Below, in pieces: positions 8,996 to 20,199 of a stretch of DNA of 64,000 nt (within the stretch, counting starts at the first letter, position 1; every line of letters starts with the position of its first letter). The DNA comes from CAVPWP01 sp963709395. GTDB lineage: Bacteria > Pseudomonadota > Alphaproteobacteria > Rhodobacterales > Rhodobacteraceae. The stretch covers positions 361,362-425,361 of the forward strand of contig CAVPWP010000009.1 of assembly GCA_963709395.1 (NCBI GenBank), written 5' to 3'. Under the pieces are notes generated by a model, which saw nothing but the letters and a program-made list of their open reading frames with translations, did not search any database and had not been told where the DNA came from. Both the position numbers and the translations under genes were made by a program.

Positions 8996-10165
8996 ATGAT
9001 CCCGTCCATCCTGCCGACCTACAACCGCGCGCCCCTCGCTTTCGAGCGGGGCGAGGGCACCTGGCTTCAGGCGACTGACGGACGACGCTTTCTCGACCTG
9101 GGCGCGGGCATCGCGGTGAACGCTCTTGGCCATGCTCATCCCGCGCTGGTCGCCGCGCTGACCGAGCAGGCGGGCAAGCTCTGGCATGTCTCGAACCTCT
9201 ACCAGGTGCCCGAGCAGCAGCGGCTTGCCGACATGCTGGTGGCCGAGACCTTCGCCGACACGGTGTTCTTCACGAACTCGGGCACCGAGGCCTGCGAACT
9301 TGCCGTGAAGATGGTTCGCAAGCACTGGTCCGAAAAGGGCGAGGACCGGGTCGAGATCGTCACTTTCGAGGGCGCCTTTCATGGCCGGTCGAGTGCGGCC
9401 ATCGCCGCGGCGGGGTCCGAGAAGATGACCAAGGGCTTCGGCCCGCTCCTGCCGGGCTTCGTCCATGTTCCGTGGGGCGACCACGAGGCGCTGCGGGCAG
9501 CGGTGACCGACCGCACCGCCGCGATCCTGATCGAGCCGGTGCAGGGCGAGGGCGGCATCCGCCCGTTGCCCGACCAGTGCCTGAAGGGGCTGCGCGACCT
9601 CTGCGACCAGACCGGCGCGCTTCTGGTGCTCGACGAGGTGCAGTGCGGCATGGGGCGGACAGGCAGGCTTTTCGCCCACGAATGGGCCGGTGTCACGCCC
9701 GACATCATGATGGTCGCCAAGGGCATCGGCGGAGGCTTTCCGCTGGGCGCGGTGCTGGCCACGGAAAACGCGGCCTCCGCCATGACCGCCGGCACGCACG
9801 GGTCGACCTATGGCGGCAACCCGCTGGCCTGCGCGGTGGGTGCCGCGGTGATGGAGATCGTGGCCGACCCCGGCTTTCTCGACGGGGTGAACCGCAAGGG
9901 CGGGATGCTGCGCCAGAAGCTCGAAGGGCTGGTGGCGAGCCACCCCGATGTGTTCGAGGGCGTGCGCGGGTCCGGCCTGATGCTGGGACTGAAGTGCAAG
10001 GTCACGAACACCGATGTGGTGAAGGCAGGCTATGACGCGGCCGTGCTCACCGTCGCGGCGGCCGACAACGTCCTGCGCATCCTGCCGCCGCTCAACATCA
10101 CCGAAGACGAGATCGCCGAGGCGGTGACGCGGCTCGACGCGGCCGCGTCGGCGCTGGCGGCCTGA
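8996..10165 (+). CDS. argD: acetylornithine/succinyldiaminopimelate aminotransferase
   Basis: A 389-residue class III aminotransferase that transaminates N-acetylglutamate semialdehyde in arginine synthesis and can also serve lysine synthesis. Signature blocks are FTNSGTEACELAVKM, FHGRSSAAIAA, LIEPVQGEGGI, LLVLDEVQCGMGRTG and the PLP-lysine segment MVAKGIGGGFPLGA. Length matches ArgD. An 11-bp gap to argF on the same strand indicates an argD-argF operon, a common arrangement in Rhodobacteraceae. Confidence 0.96.
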   Translation: MIPSILPTYNRAPLAFERGEGTWLQATDGRRFLDLGAGIAVNALGHAHPALVAALTEQAGKLWHVSNLYQVPEQQRLADMLVAETFADTVFFTNSGTEACELAVKMVRKHWSEKGEDRVEIVTFEGAFHGRSSAAIAAAGSEKMTKGFGPLLPGFVHVPWGDHEALRAAVTDRTAAILIEPVQGEGGIRPLPDQCLKGLRDLCDQTGALLVLDEVQCGMGRTGRLFAHEWAGVTPDIMMVAKGIGGGFPLGAVLATENAASAMTAGTHGSTYGGNPLACAVGAAVMEIVADPGFLDGVNRKGGMLRQKLEGLVASHPDVFEGVRGSGLMLGLKCKVTNTDVVKAGYDAAVLTVAAADNVLRILPPLNITEDEIAEAVTRLDAAASALAA

Positions 10166-10176
10166 AGGGTGGGGCG

Positions 10177-11103
10177 ATGAAACACTTCCTCGACATCCAC
10201 AAGACCGACGCCGCCGATCTTCGGGGCATGATCGACACCGCCCGCGCGATGAAGGACGCGCGCTCTGGCCGCCCAAAGGGCATGCCCGACGATGACCAGC
10301 CGCTGAAGGGCCGCATGGTCGCGCTGATCTTCGAGAAGCCCTCGACCCGGACGCGCGTTTCCTTCGACGTGGGCGTGCGCCAGATGGGCGGCGAGACGAT
10401 GGTTCTGTCGGGCAACGACATGCAGCTTGGGCATGGCGAGACCATCGCCGACACGGCGCGGGTGCTCAGCCGCTATGTCGATCTGATCATGATCCGCACC
10501 TTCGAGGAATCGACCCTGCTGGAACTGGCCGAGCATGCCACGGTGCCGGTCATCAACGGTCTGACGAACCGCACCCATCCCTGCCAGATCATGGCCGATG
10601 TCCTGACCTTCGAGGAACATCGCGGGCCCATCGCCGGCAAGAAGGTGGTCTGGACCGGCGACGGCAACAACGTCTGCGCGTCCTTCCTGCACGCCGCCGG
10701 GCGCTTCGGCTTCGACATGACGTTCTCGGGGCCCGAGCAGCTTGACCCCGAGCCGGGGTTCATCGACCTGGCGCGGCGCGAAGGCGCGACGGTCACGATC
10801 GAGCGGAACGTGGAAAAGGCCGTGGAAGGCGCGGACCTGATCGTCGCCGACACCTGGGTGTCGATGCATGACGCCCAGTCGGCGCGTGAGCGGCGGCACA
10901 ACCTTCTGCGGTCCTACCAGGTGAACGAGGCGCTGATGGCAAAGGCCGGGCCGCAGGCGCTTTTCATGCATTGCCTGCCCGCGCACCGGGGCGAGGAGGT
11001 CACGAGCGCGGTGATGGACGGTCCGCAATCGGTGGTCTTCGACGAGGCCGAGAACCGCCTCCATGCCCAGAAGGCCGTGCTGCGCTGGTGTCTGGGGGTC
11101 TGA
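10177..11103 (+). CDS. argF: ornithine carbamoyltransferase
   Basis: A 308-residue enzyme that makes citrulline from ornithine and carbamoyl phosphate. The carbamoyl-phosphate loop EKPSTRTRVSFD and the ornithine-binding motif FMHCLPAHRGEEV are both intact, and the NRTHPCQIMAD segment is present. It follows argD closely and ends convergently with pyrG, which also lies at the carbamoyl-phosphate/pyrimidine interface. Confidence 0.97.
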   Translation: MKHFLDIHKTDAADLRGMIDTARAMKDARSGRPKGMPDDDQPLKGRMVALIFEKPSTRTRVSFDVGVRQMGGETMVLSGNDMQLGHGETIADTARVLSRYVDLIMIRTFEESTLLELAEHATVPVINGLTNRTHPCQIMADVLTFEEHRGPIAGKKVVWTGDGNNVCASFLHAAGRFGFDMTFSGPEQLDPEPGFIDLARREGATVTIERNVEKAVEGADLIVADTWVSMHDAQSARERRHNLLRSYQVNEALMAKAGPQALFMHCLPAHRGEEVTSAVMDGPQSVVFDEAENRLHAQKAVLRWCLGV

Positions 11104-11113
11104 GACAGGTGGC

Positions 11114-12758
<1,645 letters not shown>

Positions 12759-12904
12759 GCGGGCGGCGCCCCCCGTGATTGTCTTCCAGTGCTGCCGATC
12801 GGGATGGTCCCAAAGCGCAGCATCACGGGATTTGACCGATAGACGATTCGGTCCGATCACGCAATATCTGGGTCGCCGGGCGGGCGGCCCTCAAGGTATT
12901 GTGG

Positions 12905-13259
12905 TCATTCCACCGGCGGCGGAACAAGGGGCGCATCGCCGGATGGTGGCGGAAGCGAGGTCGTCGACGCCTGGAACAACCGGGGCGCCGGAGTCGCTTT
13001 CGATCCCCAGCCGGTCGAGAACCGAGGTGTCGGCCGAATTCTGCGCCGCAAAGATCGTCAGCGTGATCGACGTGGCGATGAAGGCGATTGCGAAGGCCCA
13101 GGTCAGCTTGCCGAGTGCTGTGGCCGAACTGCGGGAATTCACCATTCCGCCGCCGCCACCGCCCATGCCAAGGCCACCGCCTTCCGAGCGCTGCAGCAGC
13201 ACGACGCCGATCAGGCAGAGCGCAAGGATCAGGTGGACTATGAGAACGACGTTTTCCAT
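12905..13259 (-). CDS. secG: preprotein translocase subunit SecG (probable frameshift in tail)
   Basis: SecG supports SecYEG during protein export. MENVVLIVHLILALCLIGVVLLQRSEG (first helix, 27 residues in the full gene) is followed by a glycine-rich loop GLGMGGGGGG and a second helix FAIAFIATSITL, the canonical two-helix topology. As read, the tail ends at 12891 with an unusual IRRCAPC sequence. Dropping one base near 12956 instead gives DDLLPPPSGDAPLVPPPVE and a stop at 12905, which is the proline-rich acidic tail usual in Rhodobacteraceae. I therefore give the corrected end. Confidence 0.88.
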
Positions 13260-13367
13260 GAACGCGGCGGCCTTCGATACAAGGATCGGCGGGTATGTAG
13301 GCCCTGCGGCGCCGACCCGCAACCCTGAACTGGCGGGCGCGGGCAGACGGCCGGACAGGGCGCCGGC

Positions 13368-14190
13368 CTAGCGCGGCGGCGTTCCGCCGGTCGCTTCGGT
13401 GATTTCGGCCGCCGCCTGCATCACCCGCGCGCCCTTGGCGTCAAGCGAGGTGCCGTCGAACCGGACGGCCGGCCCCGAGATCGACACGCCGGCCACGGCC
13501 TCTCCATGGACGTTCCAGACCGGTGCGGCCACACAGCGCATTCCGGCATAACGTTCCTCGTCGTCATAGGACCAGCCGCGCGCACGGGTGCGGGCCAGAT
13601 CCTCGTGACAGTGCTGCTGGGTCCGACAGGGTCTTGGCCGTGAACTCGGGAATTCCGTGGCGGCGCAGGATCTTGTCGACGCGCGCACGGTCGTAGGTCG
13701 ACAGAAGCGCCTTGCCGATGCCCGAGGAATGCATCGGCACCCGCGTTCCGGCGCGAAAGAAGGCGCGGATCGGGTTCGCGGTATCGACCTGCGCCAGAAA
13801 GACCACCTCGCCCTCGTCGTCGATGGCCAGGTTCGCCGTCTCGCCGGTGTCCTCGACAAGGCGACGCATGGGCTCTCGGGCAAGATCGACGATGTTGGCC
13901 CGATGGGTGAAGGCGCTCCCGATGCGGAAGGCTTCGACCCCGATGCGCCAGTCCTGTGTGGCGTCCGCGAAATCGACCATGCCGTGCGACAGCAGCGACA
14001 TCAGAAGGCGGTGCGCCGAAGATGCCGGCACATCCGCGCGCTCGGCGAGTTCGCTGAGCGTGGCATCGCCATCCCGGGCCAGGGACCGCAGGATAAGAAT
14101 CGCACGGTCGATGGACTGTACGCTGCCGCTGTCGGCCGGAGCGCTGCGGGGGCGTCCGCGCGCGCGGCGTGGGGCTGCGGTTTCGGTCAT
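13368..14190 (-). CDS. bhcR: IclR-type regulator of the beta-hydroxyaspartate cycle (frameshift)
   Basis: Reconstructed ~273-residue IclR-family regulator. The N-terminal winged HTH (SVQSIDRAILILRSL, LSELAERADVPASSAHRLL) is followed by the effector domain with NLAIDDEGEVVFLAQVD, SSGIGKALLS and, after the break, RGWSYDDEERYAGMRC and VAGVSISGP. The frame changes at the GGG at 13619-13621. Its position divergent from bhcABCD is that of BhcR, the glyoxylate-responsive regulator described in Paracoccus. The frameshift lies inside a well-conserved block, so an error is possible. If real, bhc control would be altered. Confidence 0.88.
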
Positions 14191-14418
14191 GGGTCCTCCC
14201 GGTCACGGTGTCCGGGGCGCAGGATGCCGGACGCCCGGCGGCATCACAATGGAAAAATTTTCTAATCAAATGATGATCATGAAACTGGAAAACCATTTAA
14301 TATAATGATATCAAATTTATATATGGCTCAAAGGCAACAATGCAAAATATTTCCAGAAAAATTGCAAATTCCAGCGGTACCCGTCATTCTTACATCTGAC
14401 CTGCAGAGAGGATGCCGC
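14191..14418. promoter_or_regulatory. bhcR-bhcA divergent regulatory region
   Basis: This 228-bp intergenic region is strikingly AT-rich against GC-rich neighbours. It contains near-palindromic A/T tracts such as GGAAAAATTTTC at 14251-14262 and repeated GGAAAA/TTTCCA words around 14289 and 14345-14360, suggestive of IclR-type operators. Divergent promoters of bhcR and bhcA must lie here. bhcA has an AGAGAGGA ribosome-binding site at about 14405-14412. Operator assignment is inference. Confidence 0.5.
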
Positions 14419-15630
14419 ATGACCCGCCACGCCCCGGCGCTCGCCGACCAGAACCCGGTTTTCATTCCCGGGCCTACGAACATGCCCGAGGCGCTGCGTC
14501 ACGCGATGAACACGCCGACCTCGGACCACCGGTCGCCGGACTTCGCGGGCTTCCTTGCCCCGCTGCTTGCCGATCTCAAAAAGGTCTTCAAGACCGCCAC
14601 CGGTCAGGTCGTCACCTTTCCGGCCAGCGGCACCGGCGGATGGGAGGCGGCGGTCGCCAATACGCTCTCGCCCGGCGACAAGGTCCTCGTGGCGCGCTAC
14701 GGCATGTTCTCGCATCGCTGGATCGACCTCTGCCAGCGTCACGGTCTTGATGTCGAGGTCATCGAGTGTCCCTGGGGCACCGGGGCGCCGGCCGCAGAGT
14801 ACGGCAAGCGGCTTGCCGATGACCGGGGGCACAGAGTCAAGGCGGTGCTTGTCACGCACAACGAGACCGCGACCGGCGTGAAATCCGACATCGCCGCGGT
14901 GCGCGCTGCGATGGACGCGGCGGGGCACCCCGCGCTGCTGATGGTCGATTGCGTCTCTTCACTGGCCTCGATGGACTTCCGGATGGACGACTGGGGCGTC
15001 GACCTTGCCGTCACCGGCAGCCAGAAGGGCTTCATGCTGGCGGCCGGATTGGCGATCGTCGGGGTCAGCCAGAAGGCGCTGGCGGCGATGGAAGCGGCAA
15101 AGATGCCGCGCACCTATTTCGACTTTCGCGACATGATCGGCGCGAATGCGAAGGGCAGCTATCCTTACACGCCGCCGCTTCAGTTGATGCACGGGCTGCG
15201 CGCCAGCCTCGACATGCTGCATGCCGAGGGGCTTGAGGCCGTCTTTGCCCGTCACACCCGGATGGCCGAGGGTGTGCGCCGGGCCGTTCAAGCCTGGGGG
15301 CTGTCGCTGTGTGCGGCCGACCCGTCGCTCTACTCCGATACGGTCAGCGCGATCTTCGTGCCCGAGGGCTTCGACAGCACGGCCCTGACCGACCACGCCT
15401 ATGCCGCCTATGACGTGAGCTTCGGGGTCGGGCTTGGAGAGATGAGCGGCCGCGCCTTCCGCATCGGGCATCTGGGCAGCCTGACCGTTCCCATGGCCCT
15501 GTCCGGCCTGGCGACCATCGAGATGGCGATGGCCGACCTTGGCTATCCGGTCGAGCTGGGGTCCGGCGTGGCGGCGGCGCAGGACTTCTATCGCAGCGGC
15601 ACGGCCGGCGCCAAACGCGCCGCGGCCTAG
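14419..15630 (+). CDS. bhcA: aspartate-glyoxylate aminotransferase
   Basis: A 403-residue class V PLP aminotransferase that opens the beta-hydroxyaspartate cycle by transferring the amino group of aspartate to glyoxylate, giving glycine and oxaloacetate. It begins FIPGPTNMPEALRHAMN after a short leader. TFPASGTGGWEAAVANTL binds the cofactor phosphate and the Schiff-base lysine is K203 in VTGSQKGFM. The fixed order bhcA-bhcB-bhcC-bhcD with divergent bhcR distinguishes it from serine-glyoxylate aminotransferase paralogues. The ATG at 14419 has a good ribosome-binding site. Confidence 0.95.
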   Translation: MTRHAPALADQNPVFIPGPTNMPEALRHAMNTPTSDHRSPDFAGFLAPLLADLKKVFKTATGQVVTFPASGTGGWEAAVANTLSPGDKVLVARYGMFSHRWIDLCQRHGLDVEVIECPWGTGAPAAEYGKRLADDRGHRVKAVLVTHNETATGVKSDIAAVRAAMDAAGHPALLMVDCVSSLASMDFRMDDWGVDLAVTGSQKGFMLAAGLAIVGVSQKALAAMEAAKMPRTYFDFRDMIGANAKGSYPYTPPLQLMHGLRASLDMLHAEGLEAVFARHTRMAEGVRRAVQAWGLSLCAADPSLYSDTVSAIFVPEGFDSTALTDHAYAAYDVSFGVGLGEMSGRAFRIGHLGSLTVPMALSGLATIEMAMADLGYPVELGSGVAAAQDFYRSGTAGAKRAAA

Positions 15631-15639
15631 GAGAGCACC

Positions 15640-16611
15640 ATGAACGAGATGACGCCAGCCATGCAGATCCCCACCTATGACGATGTGGTGGCCGCACATG
15701 AGCGGATCAGACCCTATATCCATCGCACGCCGGTCCTGACCTCGAGCTACTTCAACGAGCTCACCGGGGCCGAGCTGTTCTTCAAATGCGAGAACTTCCA
15801 GAAGGCCGGCGCCTTCAAGGTGCGCGGCGCCTCGAACGCGGTCTTCGGCCTGTCGGACGAGATGGCGAAGAAAGGTGTCGCGACCCATTCGAGCGGGAAC
15901 CACGCGCTGAGCCTGTCCTATGCGGCCGGCCGGCGCGGCATTCCCTGCCATGTCGTGATGCCCCGCACCGCGCCTCAGGCCAAGAAGGATGCCGTGCGCG
16001 GCTATGGCGGCATCATCACCGAATGCGAGCCCTCGACCACCTCGCGCGAGGCGGTCTTCGCCGAGGTGCAGGCGGCGACGGGGGCCGAGTTCGTCCATCC
16101 CTACAACGACCCGCGCGTGATCGCGGGGCAGGGCACCTGCTCGCGCGAGCTGATGGAACAAGTGGAAGGCCTCGATGCCGTTATCGCGCCGATCGGCGGC
16201 GGCGGCATGGTCTCGGGCACCTGCCTGACGCTGTCGGCCACCGCGCCGGACGTGGAAATCTACGCCGCGGAACCCGAACAGGCCGACGACGCCTATCGCA
16301 GTTTCAAGGCGGGCCATATCATCGCCGACGACGCGCCGGTGACGGTGGCCGACGGGTTGAAAGTGCCGCTCAAGGACCTGACCTGGCATTTCGTGTCGAA
16401 CCACGTGACCGACATCCTGACCGCCAGCGAGCAGGAGATCATCGACGCGATGAAGCTGACCTGGCAGCGCATGAAGATCGTGATCGAGGCCAGTTGCGCC
16501 GTGCCGCTGGCCACGATCCTGAAGAACCCCGAGACGTTCCGCGGCAAGCGCGTGGGCGTCATCATCACCGGCGGCAATGTCGATCTCGACACGCTGCCCT
16601 GGATCAAGTGA
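15640..16611 (+). CDS. bhcB: beta-hydroxyaspartate dehydratase
   Basis: A 323-residue fold-type II PLP enzyme related to threonine/serine dehydratases. The PLP lysine is K60 in QKAGAFKVRGA, SSGNHALSLSYAA holds the substrate carboxylate, and GGGGM near residue 188 binds the cofactor phosphate. In this cluster it converts (2R,3S)-beta-hydroxyaspartate to iminosuccinate and water. It starts 9 bp after bhcA with a GGAGAGCACC ribosome-binding site and precedes bhcC by 16 bp. Confidence 0.95.
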   Translation: MNEMTPAMQIPTYDDVVAAHERIRPYIHRTPVLTSSYFNELTGAELFFKCENFQKAGAFKVRGASNAVFGLSDEMAKKGVATHSSGNHALSLSYAAGRRGIPCHVVMPRTAPQAKKDAVRGYGGIITECEPSTTSREAVFAEVQAATGAEFVHPYNDPRVIAGQGTCSRELMEQVEGLDAVIAPIGGGGMVSGTCLTLSATAPDVEIYAAEPEQADDAYRSFKAGHIIADDAPVTVADGLKVPLKDLTWHFVSNHVTDILTASEQEIIDAMKLTWQRMKIVIEASCAVPLATILKNPETFRGKRVGVIITGGNVDLDTLPWIK

Positions 16612-16627
16612 CGGCGGAGGATCAGCC

Positions 16628-17791
16628 ATGAACGCACCGACGAAATTCGACGGCCTCGAAGTGGGCTATGACATTCCGGCCCTCCCGGGCATGGACGAGG
16701 CCGATATCCAGACGCCTTGCCTGGTCCTCGACCTCGACGCGCTCGAGCGGAACATCAAGAAGATGGGCGACTATGCCCGGGATCACGGGATGCGCCACCG
16801 CGTGCATGGCAAGATGCACAAGTCCGTCGACGTGGCGAAGCTCCAGGAGTCTCTGGGCGGGTCCGTCGGCGTCTGCTGCCAGAAGGTCAGCGAGGCCGAG
16901 GTCTTTGCCCGCGGCGGCATCAAGGATGTGCTGGTGTCCAACCAGGTTCGCGACCCGGCCAAGATCGACCGGCTGGCGCGGATGCCCAAACTGGGCGCCC
17001 GGACCATCTGCTGCGTCGATGACGTGGCGAACGTGGCCGACCTGTCAGAAGCCGCACAGCGCCACGGCACCCAGATCGAGTGCCTGGTCGAGATCGACTG
17101 CGGTGCAGGGCGCTGCGGTGTGACGACGACACCGGCTGTGGTCGAGATCGCCAAGGCGATCGAGGCTGCGCCAGGCCTGAAGTTCGCAGGCCTTCAGGCC
17201 TATCAGGGCGCGATGCAGCACATGGACAGCTACGAGGACCGGAAAGCGAAGATCGCGGTCGCGGTCGCCATGGTGAAGGACGCGGTGGACACGCTGAAAG
17301 CCGAGGGGATCGAGTGCGATATCGTCGGCGGCGGTGGCACGGGAAGCTACTATTTCGAGTCGACGAGCGGGGTCTACAACGAACTTCAGTGCGGCTCCTA
17401 CGCCTTCATGGATGCCGATTACGGCCGCATCCTCGACAAGGACGGCAACCGCATCGACCAGGGCGAGTGGGAGAACGCGCTCTTCATCCTGACCAGCGTG
17501 ATGAGCCACGCCAAGCCGGGCAAGGCCATCGTCGACGCGGGCCTCAAGGCGCAGTCGGTGGATTCGGGCCTGCCGGTGATCTTCGGGCGCGACGACGTCA
17601 AATACGTCAAGTGTTCGGATGAGCACGGCGTGGTCGACGACCCCGAGGGCGTGCTGAAGGTCAACGACAAGCTCAAGCTCGTCCCCGGCCACTGCGATCC
17701 GACCTGCAATGTCCATGACTGGTACGTGGGCGTCCGGAACGGCAAGGTCGAGGTCGTCTGGCCGATTTCCGCGCGCGGGAAGGCCTATTGA
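16628..17791 (+). CDS. bhcC: beta-hydroxyaspartate aldolase
   Basis: A 387-residue fold-type III PLP enzyme of the D-threonine aldolase family. It has an N-terminal alanine-racemase-like barrel (DIQTPCLVLDLDALERNI), the PLP-lysine segment VHGKMHKSVD (K62), and a C-terminal metal-binding segment PGHCDPTCNVHDWYV. It condenses glycine with glyoxylate to beta-hydroxyaspartate, normally with Mg2+. The start at 16628 follows GGAGGATCAGCC. Gene order makes the assignment firm. Confidence 0.95.
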   Translation: MNAPTKFDGLEVGYDIPALPGMDEADIQTPCLVLDLDALERNIKKMGDYARDHGMRHRVHGKMHKSVDVAKLQESLGGSVGVCCQKVSEAEVFARGGIKDVLVSNQVRDPAKIDRLARMPKLGARTICCVDDVANVADLSEAAQRHGTQIECLVEIDCGAGRCGVTTTPAVVEIAKAIEAAPGLKFAGLQAYQGAMQHMDSYEDRKAKIAVAVAMVKDAVDTLKAEGIECDIVGGGGTGSYYFESTSGVYNELQCGSYAFMDADYGRILDKDGNRIDQGEWENALFILTSVMSHAKPGKAIVDAGLKAQSVDSGLPVIFGRDDVKYVKCSDEHGVVDDPEGVLKVNDKLKLVPGHCDPTCNVHDWYVGVRNGKVEVVWPISARGKAY

Positions 17792-17855
17792 CGCTCTGTC
17801 CCCGGCGGCGACCCCGACGGGGACAGGATACCCTGACAGAAAGGAAGGCGGGACG

Positions 17856-18821
17856 ATGCTGATCGTCACGGAAGAGATATGCGCCGAAGTCGTCGGACGG
17901 ACCGAGGCCTTCGAGGCCGTCGAGGCCGTCTTCGCCGCGATGGCGCGGGACGAGGCGCGGAACTTCCCGGTCGTGCGGGAGGCGCTGGGCCATGCCGATG
18001 CGCTCTACGGCTTCAAGTCGGGCTTTGATCGCGCGGGCATGACGCTGGGCGTGAAGTCAGGTGGATACTGGCCGGGGAACGCGGCGAAGGGTCTGACCAA
18101 CCACCAGTCCACCGTGATCCTCTTCGACCCCGACACCGGGCGACCCCTTGCGCTGGTGGGCGGCAACTACCTGACCGCGGTCCGGACCGCCGCGGCGAGT
18201 GCCGTGTCGATCGCGCATCTGGCGCGGGCGGATGCGAAGGTGCTGGGCATGGTGGGCGCGGGGCACCAGTCGGCGTTCCAGCTTCGTGCGGCGGCCGAGC
18301 AACGGGCGTTCGAGAAGGTGGTCGCCTGGAACCCGCATCCCGAGATGCTGCCGAAGCTGGCCGCCGTGGCCGCCGAGATCGGGCTGCCGTTCGAGGCGGT
18401 GGAGCGCGAGGCGCTGTGCGACGCGGCGGACGTGATCATCACAATCACCTCGGCCTTCGAGCCGCTTCTGATGAAGGCGTGGATCCGGCCGGGCACGCAT
18501 ATCGCCTGCATGGGCACCGACACGAAGGGCAAGCAGGAGCTCGACCCGATGATCCTGGCACATGCGACGGTCTTCACCGACGAGGTGGCGCAGTCGGTCA
18601 CCCTGGGCGAAGCGCAGCACGCGGTGGCTGCTGACCTGATCGACGCGGACGCGATCACCCCGATCGGCGCTGTGATCGACGGTGCGCACCCGGGACGGAC
18701 CTCGGCGGACGAGGTCACCGTCTTCGATGGCACCGGGGTGGGGCTTCAGGACCTTGCGGTCGCGGCCGTGGCCGTGCGCCGGGCCCAGGAGAGCGGACGG
18801 GCTGCCGAGGTCGCGCTTTAG
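17856..18821 (+). CDS. bhcD: iminosuccinate reductase
   Basis: A 321-residue ornithine cyclodeaminase/mu-crystallin family oxidoreductase. The dinucleotide fold is seen in KVLGMVGAGHQSAFQL, preceded by GNYLTAVRTAAASAVS. In the cycle it reduces iminosuccinate to L-aspartate with NADH, regenerating the amino donor for BhcA. It follows bhcC after a 64-bp gap with an AAGGAAGG ribosome-binding site. Last gene of the bhc operon, convergent with hom. Confidence 0.94.
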   Translation: MLIVTEEICAEVVGRTEAFEAVEAVFAAMARDEARNFPVVREALGHADALYGFKSGFDRAGMTLGVKSGGYWPGNAAKGLTNHQSTVILFDPDTGRPLALVGGNYLTAVRTAAASAVSIAHLARADAKVLGMVGAGHQSAFQLRAAAEQRAFEKVVAWNPHPEMLPKLAAVAAEIGLPFEAVEREALCDAADVIITITSAFEPLLMKAWIRPGTHIACMGTDTKGKQELDPMILAHATVFTDEVAQSVTLGEAQHAVAADLIDADAITPIGAVIDGAHPGRTSADEVTVFDGTGVGLQDLAVAAVAVRRAQESGRAAEVAL

Positions 18822-18840
18822 ACTGCGGAGTGTGCTGGCC

Positions 18841-20127
18841 TCAGACGTCCTCGATCCGGATCGCCACCGGATCGCCCACAAGCACGCTGGTACCATGCAT
18901 GTCCGCGATTGCCGCGTCGATCGCCCCACGCGTGGCTTTGTGGGTGACGATCAGAACCATGGCGGTCGGGTCGGTATGCTCGCGCTGGCGCATGCGGTCG
19001 ATCGAGATGCCGTGGTTGCCCAGCACGGTGGCGATCTTTGCCAGCGCGCCTGGCTTATCCTGAAGCTGCATGCGGATGTAGAACGGTGCGGGGGCCGCCG
19101 CGACGGCCGCGGCGGCCGGCAAGAGCGTCGCTGCAGGCTGGCCGAAAACGGGCGTGCGGATGCCGCGTGCAAGGTCCATGACATCCCCCATGACCGCGCT
19201 TGCGGTGGGGCCTTCGCCCGCGCCGGGACCGCTCAGAACGATCCGGCGCACCGCGTCGCCCTCGATCACGACCATGTTCGTTGCGCCCTCAAGCTGGCCA
19301 AGCGGGCTGGTCACCGGCACGAGGCAGGGCGACATGCGCTGTTCGAGGCCGCGCCCGGTCATCTGCGCCACGCCCAGAAGCTTGATGCGGAAGCCCATGT
19401 CGGCGGCCTGATCGATATCCTCGATCGAGACCTGTTCGATCCCCTCGATCTCGATCCCCGCGAAATCGACCCGGGTGCCGAAGGCGAGGGCGGCAAGAAG
19501 GGCCAGCTTGTGGCCCGCGTCAATTCCGCCCACGTCGAGCGTGGGGTCGGCCTCGAGATAGCCAAGCGCATCGGCCTCGGCGAAGACCTTGTCATAGGGC
19601 AGGCCGGCATCCTCCATCCGTGTCAGGATGTAGTTGCAGGTGCCGTTCATCACGCCCATCACGCGGGTGATCTGGTTGCCCGCGAGGCTTTCCCCCAGGG
19701 CTTTCACGACCGGGATGCCGCCGGCGACGGCTGCCTCGAAGCGGATCAACGTACCCGTCGTCTCGGCCAGTTCGGCCAGTTCCTGACCGTGCATGGCGAG
19801 CATGGCCTTGTTCGCGGTCACCACGTCCTTGCCCGCTTTCAGCGCCGCCCGCGTCGCCGCGAGGGCCGGGCCGTCCGAGCCACCCATGAGTTCGACGAAC
19901 ACGTCGACATCCTCGCGCGTCGCCAGGGCGACGGGATCATCCTCCCAGTCATAGGCGCCAAGGCTGACGCCCCGGTCCTTGTCGCGCGTCCGGGCCGAGA
20001 CGGCCGAGATGGTGATGGGCCGCCCGGCGCGGGCGGTCAGCCGGTTGGCCTGACGCTGGACGATCCTGACGGTTCCGGTGCCGACCGTTCCAAGGCCGGC
20101 AAGGCCAAGCCGCAAAGGGGTGGTCAT
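18841..20127 (-). CDS. hom: homoserine dehydrogenase
   Basis: A 428-residue enzyme reducing aspartate semialdehyde to homoserine for threonine and methionine synthesis. The N-terminal NAD(P) fold is GLAGLGTVGTGTV, the catalytic domain contains VMNGTCNYILTRM and EADPTLDVGGIDAGHKLALL, and a C-terminal ACT domain (IRMQLQDKPGALAKIATVL) gives threonine feedback control. Full length. It lies tail to tail with bhcD, whose cycle also supplies aspartate, but the opposite strand argues against co-regulation. Confidence 0.96.
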   Translation of the reverse strand: MTTPLRLGLAGLGTVGTGTVRIVQRQANRLTARAGRPITISAVSARTRDKDRGVSLGAYDWEDDPVALATREDVDVFVELMGGSDGPALAATRAALKAGKDVVTANKAMLAMHGQELAELAETTGTLIRFEAAVAGGIPVVKALGESLAGNQITRVMGVMNGTCNYILTRMEDAGLPYDKVFAEADALGYLEADPTLDVGGIDAGHKLALLAALAFGTRVDFAGIEIEGIEQVSIEDIDQAADMGFRIKLLGVAQMTGRGLEQRMSPCLVPVTSPLGQLEGATNMVVIEGDAVRRIVLSGPGAGEGPTASAVMGDVMDLARGIRTPVFGQPAATLLPAAAAVAAAPAPFYIRMQLQDKPGALAKIATVLGNHGISIDRMRQREHTDPTAMVLIVTHKATRGAIDAAIADMHGTSVLVGDPVAIRIEDV

Positions 20128-20199
20128 CTGGTCAGGCTCCGTCGTTTTTCCGTTTCCCCGAGGGCTTTAGACCAAAGAGGCCCGCACGGCAATCTGCGG

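Noticed and set aside
14959..16629. 556-codon minus-strand frame opposite bhcA/bhcB
   Set aside because: Low-complexity antisense frame over two well-identified PLP enzymes; no domain or ribosome-binding site.
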